A stretch of DNA of 7,741 bases from Acidimicrobiia bacterium (lineage in GTDB: Bacteria > Actinomycetota > Acidimicrobiia > IMCC26256 > JAENVU01), in the NCBI GenBank assembly GCA_016650415.1, contig JAENVU010000007.1, positions 1 to 7,741 on the forward strand. The letters are read 5' to 3'. The notes below the pieces were generated by a model that did no database searches, had not been told where the DNA came from, and was given only the letters and a program-made list of their open reading frames with translations. How positions within the stretch are numbered: the stretch's first letter is position 1; each line of letters begins with the position of its first letter. Shown piece by piece: positions 1-5,481 of the stretch. Position numbers and translations under genes: made by a program.

Positions 1-264
1 CATCTCCATGAGCGCTTCGACGGTGTTGCGCTGGTCGGCCCGGTCGACCGACGCGAGATCGAGATGGACGCGGTTCTTGGTAGCCGACTTGGGATCGGTC
101 ACCTGCTCGAAGATGATGCCCGGCATCCGCGGATCGCGGCTCGTGACGCGGCCGTCACCATCGTCGTCGAGCGACCCGGCCCACCCGAGCGCGTCGGCCC
201 ACCATTTCGCCTGACCGGCCGGATCGAGCGCGGCGATCACCAGACCCCAGAGGCGCGTCGTCAT
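1..264 (-). CDS. VOC-superfamily (glyoxalase-like) protein, C-terminal part outside window
   Basis: Reading the minus strand from ATG at 264 gives 88 open codons to the window edge, so the gene is 3'-truncated by the window and not broken. The protein begins MTTRLWGLVIAALDPAGQAK and continues with WWADALGWAG, the usual first beta-strand and helix of a VOC module in which a metabolite-binding fold is built from beta-alpha-beta-beta-beta repeats. A later RVHLDLAS segment (residues 65-72) matches the strand that often supplies a metal or substrate ligand (His67). This resembles the Glyoxalase_6-like actinobacterial proteins, most of which have no known substrate; no specific reaction can be assigned. 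The start lies 35 bp after the NlpC/P60 stop on the same strand, so read-through from that gene is likely. An in-frame GTG 18 bases upstream is an alternative start; neither has a clear ribosome binding site. Confidence 0.75.
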   Translation of the reverse strand, partial: MTTRLWGLVIAALDPAGQAKWWADALGWAGSLDDDGDGRVTSRDPRMPGIIFEQVTDPKSATKNRVHLDLASVDRADQRNTVEALMEM

Positions 265-299
265 CCGCCGATTCTGACTCACAATGATCGTCGGGATCG

Positions 300-1421
300 C
301 TAGCGGGGGCGGACACCCCACTGGAAGGTGTCACGCCAGGCCGGTGCGATCTTGACGACGTCGCCGGTCTGGGGGGCATGGATCATCATGCCGCCACCGA
401 TGTAGAGGCCGACGTGGTGGAGATCGCCGTAGAACGCCACGATGTCACCGGGTTGGAGCTGGGCGTAGGACACCCGTGCGAACATCGTCGCCTGGGAACC
501 GGAGTAGTGCGGCATGCGCACACCCGCGGCGGCCCACGCAGCCATGGTGAGGCCGGAGCAGTCGAACGTATTCGGGCCCGAGGTCGCGAACACGTAGGGC
601 TTTCCGAGCTGGGCGCGGGCGAAGGCGACCGCGGTGGCCGCGCCGGGGCTCACCGGTGGCCCGGCACTCGGCGGTGGTGCGGCCGGTGTGGGGGTCGGGC
701 TCGGGGCGGGTGCGGTCGGTGCGGGGGCGGGCGCCGGTGTCGGCGCGGGGTGCGGCGAAACGGTCGGAGGGGTCGCAGCGGCGTTCGCCGTCGACGATGC
801 GCCGGTCGGTGGTGGCGTCGAGCTGATCGGGCCGGCACCATCGTGGCCGCCCGTTGCCGCGACGGGCGAGGCCGCCGCCTTCGCCGCCAAGGTCGTGAGT
901 CGTTGTTTCGCAGCTCGGGCAGTCGCGAGATTGCGCTCGAGGAGCGATCGTGCCGCGCGCTGGCCGTCGCGAGCGGTCCGCAGGCGCGCGAGTTCCTTGC
1001 TCAGGGCCCCGACGAGGTCCTGGTCGGGACGCTGCGCGGCATTGAGGTAGGCGGTGCGCCGGTCCCGGTTCACCAACCGGGTACCCGGTTCGATGGGGAA
1101 CGGCGACGTGGTCCCGACGCCGGTGTACAGGGCTCGCGCCCGGGCGCGAACTCGAATCTGGACGAGCTTCGCGCTCACCTCCGCGGTCTTGATGCGGTGT
1201 TCGGTGTTCTCCAACGCGGCGCGGGCTCGGTCGACGTTGACCCGGGCGAGGTTGTACTGCTCCGCGACGACCTCGACCTGCTCCGCCGTCGGCCCCGGTT
1301 CGGGGGGCGTGGTCGGGGTGGCGTCGGCGGGCATGGCCCCGAACCCGATGGTCACACAGAGTGCGCTGAGGGCCAGTCTCACCACGCGACGGCGTAAAGG
1401 GGTGCGTTCGACTGGCGGCAT
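300..1421 (-). CDS. Secreted NlpC/P60 peptidoglycan endopeptidase with N-terminal coiled coil
   Basis: This is a 373-residue protein that probably cuts peptide stems of peptidoglycan outside the cell. Residues 1-34 form a Sec signal peptide: a basic stretch with RRR near residue 11, a hydrophobic core LALSALCVTIGFG, and a likely cut after PADA. Residues 45-183 are Ala/Arg/Glu-rich and helical, probably a coiled coil. Residues 185-262 are a Pro/Ala/Thr linker. Residues 263-373 are the NlpC/P60 catalytic domain, starting AVAFARAQLGKPYVF. The catalytic Cys288 lies in FDCSG, His336 in HHVGLYIG, and the third polar residue is probably His348 in MIHAP. The coiled coil plus NlpC/P60 layout recalls RipA-type cell-separation hydrolases, where the helical part restrains the enzyme; that role is inference. 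I chose the ATG at 1421 because the signal peptide begins there. The frame is open upstream to 1673, but that part overlaps ctaA and has no signal-like sequence. No Shine-Dalgarno sequence precedes the start. Confidence 0.88.
   Translation of the reverse strand: MPPVERTPLRRRVVRLALSALCVTIGFGAMPADATPTTPPEPGPTAEQVEVVAEQYNLARVNVDRARAALENTEHRIKTAEVSAKLVQIRVRARARALYTGVGTTSPFPIEPGTRLVNRDRRTAYLNAAQRPDQDLVGALSKELARLRTARDGQRAARSLLERNLATARAAKQRLTTLAAKAAASPVAATGGHDGAGPISSTPPPTGASSTANAAATPPTVSPHPAPTPAPAPAPTAPAPSPTPTPAAPPPSAGPPVSPGAATAVAFARAQLGKPYVFATSGPNTFDCSGLTMAAWAAAGVRMPHYSGSQATMFARVSYAQLQPGDIVAFYGDLHHVGLYIGGGMMIHAPQTGDVVKIAPAWRDTFQWGVRPR
636..869 (-). repeat. Low-complexity Pro/Ala/Thr linker coding tract
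   Basis: Residues about 185-262 of the NlpC/P60 protein consist almost only of Pro, Ala, Thr, Ser and Gly, with PAPTPAPAPAPTAPAP-like runs. At the DNA level the plus strand shows imperfect tandem GGTGCGG/GGGCGG units around 660-765. It is a flexible spacer between coiled coil and catalytic domain, of a kind that often passes through the cell wall. Such tracts are prone to length variation between strains. Confidence 0.75.
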
Positions 1422-1458
1422 AGGAGGTGTATCGGCGGGTTTGCCGGCCAACGTTGAG

Positions 1459-1488
1459 CACGGAGAGTGAGAAATCCCAGCTTCCGTG
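1459..1488. repeat. Inverted repeat in the leader of the NlpC/P60 gene
   Basis: CACGGA at 1459-1464 and TCCGTG at 1483-1488 are perfect 6-base inverted arms around an 18-base spacer, 38 to 67 bases upstream of the NlpC/P60 start. Between the arms is an AT-richer stretch than the surroundings. It could be an operator for a dimeric regulator or a hairpin in the 5' leader. No recognised riboswitch is seen. Confidence 0.35.
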
Positions 1489-1513
1489 AAAATGAGAGCG
1501 GACACCGATGTGC

Positions 1514-1537
1514 AAAACGGTCCGAACTGCTCGACCG
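1514..1537 (-). terminator. Possible intrinsic terminator downstream of ctaA
   Basis: On the minus strand CGGTC (1537-1533) and GACCG (1522-1518) form a 5-bp GC-rich stem with a 10-base loop, directly followed by TTTT (1517-1514). A longer alternative stem uses CGGTTCCG further upstream with one bulge. It starts 20 bases past the ctaA stop. The stem is short, so the call is tentative; if real, the NlpC/P60 gene has its own promoter in the remaining leader. Confidence 0.35.
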
Positions 1538-1557
1538 ATCGGCCGGAACCGACTGGC

Positions 1558-2514
1558 TTACAGCGCCGCCGACGCGACCGACGGAGAGCCGGCCACCCGC
1601 TCCGATGCCGAGACCGATCGGCACGCGAGCAACACGCCGACTGCGGCGGAGAAGACCGCCGTCGCCCCCGCAACGTGGAGGACCACGAGTGCGGGCGGCA
1701 CGTTGTTGAAGTACTGGATGTATCCGATCGCGCCCTGGGCGACGATGAGCACCAGGAGCAGCGAGACCCGTCGGTACAGCCGCTGATCGCCGCGAGTGCG
1801 GGTGAGGACGAACAACAGGACCAGCACGAGTCCGCAGAACGCGATGACGGTTCCTCCGTGCACGCGCGCCACGTCGGAGACTCGGAGGTTCAGGCGAGTG
1901 GCGCGCAAGGAGACCTTGGCGCTGTTGCCGGCGTCGCCCGAATGGGGTCCGGCGCCGGTCACGATCGTGCCGGTCACGAGTACGGCACTGGCGACTGCGA
2001 CGATCGCGATCGCGAGCCGGTGGATCGCGGTTGGAACGGTGATCGGCGCGGCTTCCCCATCGGGTACTCCGGCGCGCCAGACCAGCACGAGGGCGTTGGC
2101 CAGCAAGACCGTCGACAACAAGAAGTGGCCCATCACGAACGGCGGCGCGAGCAGCTTCTTGACGACGAGCGCGCCGAGGAGTGCTTGGGCGATGACGCCG
2201 ACGACGAGGCCCAGCGAGAGCCAGAGGAGGTCACGCCGGCGGGGGGTGCGCGCGAGCGAACCGAGGACGGCCACGATCACTGCGATCGACACCAAGCCGG
2301 TCACCATCCGGTTGACGAACTCGATCCAGCCGTGGCCACCCACCTCGGCCGTCGGGGTCAGGCTTCCGGCCGTACAGTTCGGCCATTCCGGACACCCGAG
2401 TCCCGAGCCGGTCAGGCGCACGGCAGCACCGGTCACGATGATGAAGGCCAACAGGAAGCAGGCCACCACGGTGACCTGCCGGTACTGCTCGGGGGACAAG
2501 CGGACTCGACGCAT
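1558..2514 (-). CDS. ctaA: Heme A synthase (COX15/CtaA family)
   Basis: A 318-residue integral membrane protein that oxidises the C8 methyl of heme O to the formyl group of heme A, needed for aa3-type cytochrome c oxidase. About eight membrane helices are visible (near 13-32, 66-88, 96-117, 126-147, 165-188, 218-238, 248-268, 276-298), the normal number. The first outer loop has TGSGLGCPEWPNC with Cys41 and Cys47, matching the loop cysteine pair of the family. Glu65 in IEFVNR matches the essential Glu. Candidate heme-ligand histidines are His130 (GHF), His219 (VHGG) and His280 (LHVAG). The position of the first-pair histidine, three residues after the Glu in Bacillus CtaA, is Asn68 here; ExxNR is, as I recall, common in actinobacterial forms. 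The start is ATG at 2514. No oxidase or ctaB gene is adjacent. The gene lies 61 bp after the CMD-family gene. Confidence 0.93.
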   Translation of the reverse strand: MRRVRLSPEQYRQVTVVACFLLAFIIVTGAAVRLTGSGLGCPEWPNCTAGSLTPTAEVGGHGWIEFVNRMVTGLVSIAVIVAVLGSLARTPRRRDLLWLSLGLVVGVIAQALLGALVVKKLLAPPFVMGHFLLSTVLLANALVLVWRAGVPDGEAAPITVPTAIHRLAIAIVAVASAVLVTGTIVTGAGPHSGDAGNSAKVSLRATRLNLRVSDVARVHGGTVIAFCGLVLVLLFVLTRTRGDQRLYRRVSLLLVLIVAQGAIGYIQYFNNVPPALVVLHVAGATAVFSAAVGVLLACRSVSASERVAGSPSVASAAL

Positions 2515-2523
2515 CGCCCGCCC

Positions 2524-2529
2524 AGACTA
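2524..2529 (-). promoter_or_regulatory. Candidate -10 box for ctaA
   Basis: TAGTCT on the minus strand fits the actinobacterial TANNNT -10 consensus and ends 9 bases before the ctaA ATG, which would give a leader of about two bases or none. No convincing -35 element is seen. It lies between the preceding gene's stop-proximal hairpin and ctaA, so ctaA may be transcribed independently. Confidence 0.35.
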
Positions 2530-2550
2530 CGGGCCCACCTCGGCGATCGG

Positions 2551-2579
2551 CTGATCGCGACCTGTGGCCGAGCGATCAG
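2551..2579 (-). terminator. Stem-loop at the end of the CMD-family gene
   Basis: CTGATCGC (2551-2558) and GCGATCAG (2572-2579) are perfect 8-base inverted arms around a 13-base loop. The stop codon of the CMD-family gene lies inside one arm. There is no T-run after it on the minus strand, so it is at best a U-less terminator or a 3'-end stabilising hairpin. Four GATC sites fall within 2545-2582. Confidence 0.35.
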
Positions 2580-3154
2580 ATCGCGGCAGGCGGAAAGGGG
2601 AGCGAGTCCGGGTCGACGCCGTCGTCGCGCTGGACCCGGCACGCGTTCAGCGCAAACGAGACGAGGTGGTACTCGCCGACGAGGAACACCAGGTCCAGGA
2701 TCTGCCGTTCGCCGAGATGGGTGGCGAGCCGGGCCCAGGTGGTGTCGGTGATGGTCGATCGTTCGTGCAGCTCGTCGGTGGCCCGCAGGGCCGCGGCCTC
2801 GGTTGGTGTCCAACCCTCGGCATCAGGCCCGTCGGCGACTCGCGCGACCTCGGCGTCGGTCACGCCGACGGTCCGGCCGACCACGATGTGCTGACCCCAC
2901 TCGTAGGGCGAAGAACACAACCAACCGACCCGGAGCACCACGAGTTCCCGGAGGTGCGGATCGAGGGAGGACTTGGTCAGGACGTAGGTCGCGAATCCGA
3001 GCCATTTGCGCATCAGCAGCGGATGGTGGGCAAGGGTGCCGAACACGTTGAGGACTTCGACGTCGTCGCCGCGCAGACGGGAGAGGCGACTCAGCAGCTC
3101 GTGGGTCTGGGCATCGGCGTCGGCCAGGTTCAGAGGAGGGATGCGAGGTTCCAT
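2576..3154 (-). CDS. Carboxymuconolactone decarboxylase (CMD)-family protein
   Basis: A 192-residue cytoplasmic protein of the all-helical AhpD/CMD-like fold. The diagnostic segment is LRELVVLRVGWLC at residues 68-80 followed by SSPYEWGQH at 81-89. Tyr84, Glu85, Trp86 and His89 are the conserved residues of this subfamily. There is one cysteine (Cys80) where AhpD peroxidases have a CxxC pair, so a thiol peroxidase role is unlikely. Residues 114-175 form the second helical half with NAC. True gamma-carboxymuconolactone decarboxylases are shorter (about 130 residues), so the reaction is not assigned. I chose ATG at 3154 because MEPRIPPL is a typical N terminus of the subfamily and a TANNNT box lies 6 bases upstream; the open frame continues upstream to 3628 but only as a shadow of the opposite hydrolase gene. 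It diverges from that hydrolase across 23 bp. Confidence 0.87.
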   Translation of the reverse strand: MEPRIPPLNLADADAQTHELLSRLSRLRGDDVEVLNVFGTLAHHPLLMRKWLGFATYVLTKSSLDPHLRELVVLRVGWLCSSPYEWGQHIVVGRTVGVTDAEVARVADGPDAEGWTPTEAAALRATDELHERSTITDTTWARLATHLGERQILDLVFLVGEYHLVSFALNACRVQRDDGVDPDSLPFPPAAI

Positions 3155-3177
3155 CGGTGCAGCGTACGGTGACGCCC
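3155..3177. promoter_or_regulatory. Bidirectional promoter with overlapping -10 boxes
   Basis: Only 23 bases separate the two divergent start codons. On the plus strand TACGGT (3165-3170) ends 7 bases before ATG at 3178. On the minus strand TACGCT (3166-3161) ends 6 bases before ATG at 3154. Both fit TANNNT at the distance typical of leaderless actinobacterial transcripts, and they share two base pairs. No good -35 hexamer is seen for either. No Shine-Dalgarno sequence precedes either ATG. Confidence 0.55.
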
Positions 3178-4068
3178 ATGGCGAGTGTGGAGTACGACGA
3201 GTTCGGATTCTTTGCCGACAACGCGTCCGAGGTGGGTCTCCCCTATTCGGGACCGCCCGCGGTCGAGCGGGTCGAGGTGGCGGTCGGTCCCGACCAACAC
3301 GTGAGCGGGCTGCGATGGGGAGCCGGGGATCCGGAACTGGTCCTGCTCCACGGCGGAGCCCAGAACGCCCACACCTGGGACACCGTTGCCCTGGCGCTCG
3401 GCCGCCCCGTCCTCGCGCTCGACCTGCCCGGCCACGGTCGGTCGTCGTGGCGGGACGACAAGGCCTATTGGCCCTCCGAGAACGCCCGCGCCATCGCCGT
3501 CGCGATGGCGGAACTCGCGCCCAGTGCCCACGCGCTCGTCGGAATGTCGCTCGGGGGCCTGACCGCACTCGCGGTCGCCGCCGACGCGCCGGAACTCGTC
3601 TCGCGCCTTGCGCTCGTCGATGTGACACCAGGCGTCAATCGCGAGAAGGCATCGGCGGTCACCGCGTTCATCTCCGGCCCGGAGACCTTCGCCAGCTTCG
3701 ACGAGATCCTGGAACGGACCGTGCTCTTCAACCCGACGCGGAGCGAGTCGTCGTTGCGCCGCGGCATCCTCCACAACGCGACCGAACGTCCGGATGGAAC
3801 CTGGTCGTGGCGCTACGACCGCTTCCACCTTCCCGAGGATGCGGTGATCCCGGACTTCGGCGGGCTCTGGGACGCCGTCGACACGGTCGATGTCCCGTTC
3901 CTTCTCGTGCGGGGTGCGGATTCCCCGGTCGTCGACGACGAGGACGTCGCCGAGTTGCGACGCCGATCACCGGAGGTGCGGGTCGAGGTCGTCCCCGGTG
4001 CCGGCCACAGCGTGCAGGGCGATCAGCCGCTGGTGCTCGCCGAACTGCTCGAAACGTTCGTCGGGTGA
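3178..4068 (+). CDS. Alpha/beta-fold hydrolase
   Basis: A 296-residue cytoplasmic hydrolase of the alpha/beta superfamily acting on an unknown ester, lactone or C-C bond substrate. LVLLHGG at residues 54-60 supplies the oxyanion hole, LDLPGHGRSS at 81-90 is the usual following strand-turn, and GMSLGG at 122-127 is the nucleophile elbow with Ser124. Asp248 in RGADSP is the likely acid, and His277 in GAGHSV the base, completing the triad. The cap region is around 155-235. Length is normal. I chose ATG at 3178 because a TACGGT -10 box ends 7 bases before it, which fits a leaderless message; GTG at 3157 in the same frame would add seven residues and almost touch the divergent start. Its stop overlaps the start of the next gene by four bases. 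Enol-lactone hydrolase or meta-cleavage hydrolase relatives are possible, but no substrate motif decides this. Confidence 0.9.
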   Translation: MASVEYDEFGFFADNASEVGLPYSGPPAVERVEVAVGPDQHVSGLRWGAGDPELVLLHGGAQNAHTWDTVALALGRPVLALDLPGHGRSSWRDDKAYWPSENARAIAVAMAELAPSAHALVGMSLGGLTALAVAADAPELVSRLALVDVTPGVNREKASAVTAFISGPETFASFDEILERTVLFNPTRSESSLRRGILHNATERPDGTWSWRYDRFHLPEDAVIPDFGGLWDAVDTVDVPFLLVRGADSPVVDDEDVAELRRRSPEVRVEVVPGAGHSVQGDQPLVLAELLETFVG

Positions 4069-5456
4069 CGAATCCGGCCGAGGCGCGGTATCGCTCGCGC
4101 AGCCTGTGGCTCGACACGGTTCCGGAATCGCTCGCGGCCCGGCCGGCGCTGCGCGAGTCGGTCGATGCCGATGTGGTGATCGTCGGAGCCGGCTTCACCG
4201 GTCTCTGGACGGCGTACGAACTGCTGCGCCGGGAACCCACACTCCGCGTCGTCAATCTCGAGGCCGAGATCGCCGGTTTCGGTGCGTCGGGCCGCAACGG
4301 CGGGTGGTGTTCGGCGCTCTTCGCCGGGAGCCGGGATGCGACGGCGAAATCCCACGGCCGCGGGGCCGCGGTCGAACTCCAACGGGCGATGTTCGCGACG
4401 ATCGACGAGATCGGGCGGGTCGTCGACGACGAAGGGATCGACGCCCACTTTCACAAAGGCGGGAACCTCGAGGTCGCGACCCGAGCGCCGCACGTCGCGC
4501 GGCTCGAGGGTCATCTCGCCTCCGAGCGAGCCTGGGGATTCGACGAAGCCGACGTCCGTTGGCTCGAGCCGGAGGAACTCGGTCAGCGGGTGAGGGTCGC
4601 CGGCGCGCGCGGCGCGCTCTTCTCGCCCCACTGCGCGCGCGTGCATCCGGCCCGATTGGTGCGAGGACTCGCGGCCGCAGTCGAACGTCGCGGCGGCACG
4701 ATCTACGAGCAGAGCCGGGTCCGGGAGATCGCCGGCGGCCGGGTTGCCACGGCAACGGGTGAGGTGCGCGCGCCGCACGTGATCGTCGCGACCGAGGGGT
4801 ACACGCCGAGCCTGGAGGGCCGCCACCGCGATGTCGCGCCGGTCTACTCGCTGATGATTGCCACCGAACCCCTGTCCGACGCGATCTGGGATGCGATCGG
4901 ATGGTCGGACTGCGAAACATTGGCCGACGGTCGCCACCTGATCATCTACGCGCAGCGCACGGCCGACAACCGCATCGCCTTCGGTGGACGCGGCGCGCCG
5001 TATCACTTCGCCAGCGGGACTCGCGATGAGTACGACCGTGACCGCGGTGTGTTCACCGAACTCCGCCAAGTGCTGCACGAGCTCTTCCCCTGCGTGCGGG
5101 GCGCTCGTGTCACCCACGAGTGGGGTGGTCCGCTGGCCATCCCGCGCGACTGGTACTCGTCGGTGACCTACGACCGTCGCACCGGCATGGGCTGGGCCGG
5201 GGGCTACGTGGGCGATGGCGTGAGTACCACGAACCTGGCGGGTCGCACCCTTGCCGACTTGATCCTCGAACAGGACACGGAGCTGACCTCACTCCCCTGG
5301 GTCAACCACTCGTCACCGAAGTGGGAGCCCGAGCCGTTCCGCTGGCTCGGCGTCAACGCGGGTCTGCGCATCCCTGCCGGCGCCGACGCGTTCGAAACTC
5401 GTACCGGACGTCCGTCGCGCTGGCGCGAAGCCGTCCTCCGCCGGCTCGTCGGCTGA
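4065..5456 (+). CDS. FAD-dependent oxidoreductase, DAO family (amine oxidase-like)
   Basis: A 463-residue flavoenzyme probably oxidising a C-N bond of an amine or amino acid. VVIVGAGFTGLWTAYELL at residues 37-54 holds the GxGxxG dinucleotide fold, with Glu66 as the ribose-binding acid at the end of the second strand. GFGASGRNGGW at 71-81 is the flavin-contacting motif typical of the OrdL/PuuB (gamma-glutamylputrescine oxidase-like) branch of the DAO family. HEWGGP at 351-356 and GGYVGDGVSTTNLAGR at 379-394 form the C-terminal part of the FAD site. Length fits the family, usually about 430-470. The GTG start overlaps the hydrolase stop as GTGA, so translation is probably coupled. The frame is open upstream to 3006, but that stretch is the shadow of the hydrolase gene. 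The true substrate is unknown; other DAO-family oxidases or dehydrogenases cannot be excluded. Confidence 0.9.
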   Translation: MTNPAEARYRSRSLWLDTVPESLAARPALRESVDADVVIVGAGFTGLWTAYELLRREPTLRVVNLEAEIAGFGASGRNGGWCSALFAGSRDATAKSHGRGAAVELQRAMFATIDEIGRVVDDEGIDAHFHKGGNLEVATRAPHVARLEGHLASERAWGFDEADVRWLEPEELGQRVRVAGARGALFSPHCARVHPARLVRGLAAAVERRGGTIYEQSRVREIAGGRVATATGEVRAPHVIVATEGYTPSLEGRHRDVAPVYSLMIATEPLSDAIWDAIGWSDCETLADGRHLIIYAQRTADNRIAFGGRGAPYHFASGTRDEYDRDRGVFTELRQVLHELFPCVRGARVTHEWGGPLAIPRDWYSSVTYDRRTGMGWAGGYVGDGVSTTNLAGRTLADLILEQDTELTSLPWVNHSSPKWEPEPFRWLGVNAGLRIPAGADAFETRTGRPSRWREAVLRRLVG

Positions 5457-5481
5457 CGCCCGCTTCCTGCCCGCGCGGGCG
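5457..5481. terminator. GC-rich hairpin between convergent genes
   Basis: CGCCCGC (5457-5463) and GCGGGCG (5475-5481) form a perfect 7-bp stem with an 11-base loop, filling the whole 25-bp gap between the oxidoreductase stop and the stop of the convergent GH43 gene. A competing perfect 12-base palindrome, GCCCGCGCGGGC, lies at 5469-5480. Neither strand has a T-run after the stem, so this is a U-less, possibly two-way, terminator candidate. Confidence 0.45.

Noticed and set aside
655..765. CRISPR-like or functional tandem repeats
   Set aside because: The repetition is codon-level low complexity of a Pro/Ala linker, with no constant repeat and spacer pattern.
378..1397. Plus-strand open frame of 339 codons opposite the NlpC/P60 gene
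   Set aside because: Low-complexity Arg/Gly product with no recognisable fold; the opposite strand has a signal peptide and a full NlpC/P60 catalytic motif set.
1422..1557. Riboswitch (such as a c-di-AMP type) in the leader of the cell-wall hydrolase gene
   Set aside because: The gap is short, partly used by a terminator-like hairpin, and I could not find the paired-stem arrangement of a known riboswitch class.
1486..2751. Long plus-strand open frame of 421 codons opposite ctaA
   Set aside because: It is the antisense shadow of ctaA in GC-rich DNA. Its translation is full of Arg, Asp, Gly and His with no domain, while the minus strand gives a clear eight-helix CtaA.
3155..3628. Upstream extension of the CMD-family gene by 158 codons
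   Set aside because: The extension is Arg/Pro-rich shadow of the hydrolase; MEPRIPPL at 3154 is the natural start and has a -10 box at leaderless spacing.
3006..4064. Upstream in-frame extension of the FAD oxidoreductase to an 816-residue protein
   Set aside because: The extra 353 codons translate to Arg/Pro-rich sequence and overlap the alpha/beta hydrolase in another frame; the FAD domain starts properly at GTG 4065.
2576..4068. pcaC/pcaD pair of the beta-ketoadipate pathway
   Set aside because: The CMD protein is longer than PcaC and of the single-Cys YEWxQH subfamily, no other pca gene is visible, and the flavoenzyme does not fit that pathway. Kept only as a comparison.
4023..5117. Minus-strand open frame of 364 codons opposite the oxidoreductase
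   Set aside because: Shadow frame; no domain, and the plus strand has an intact DAO-family protein.
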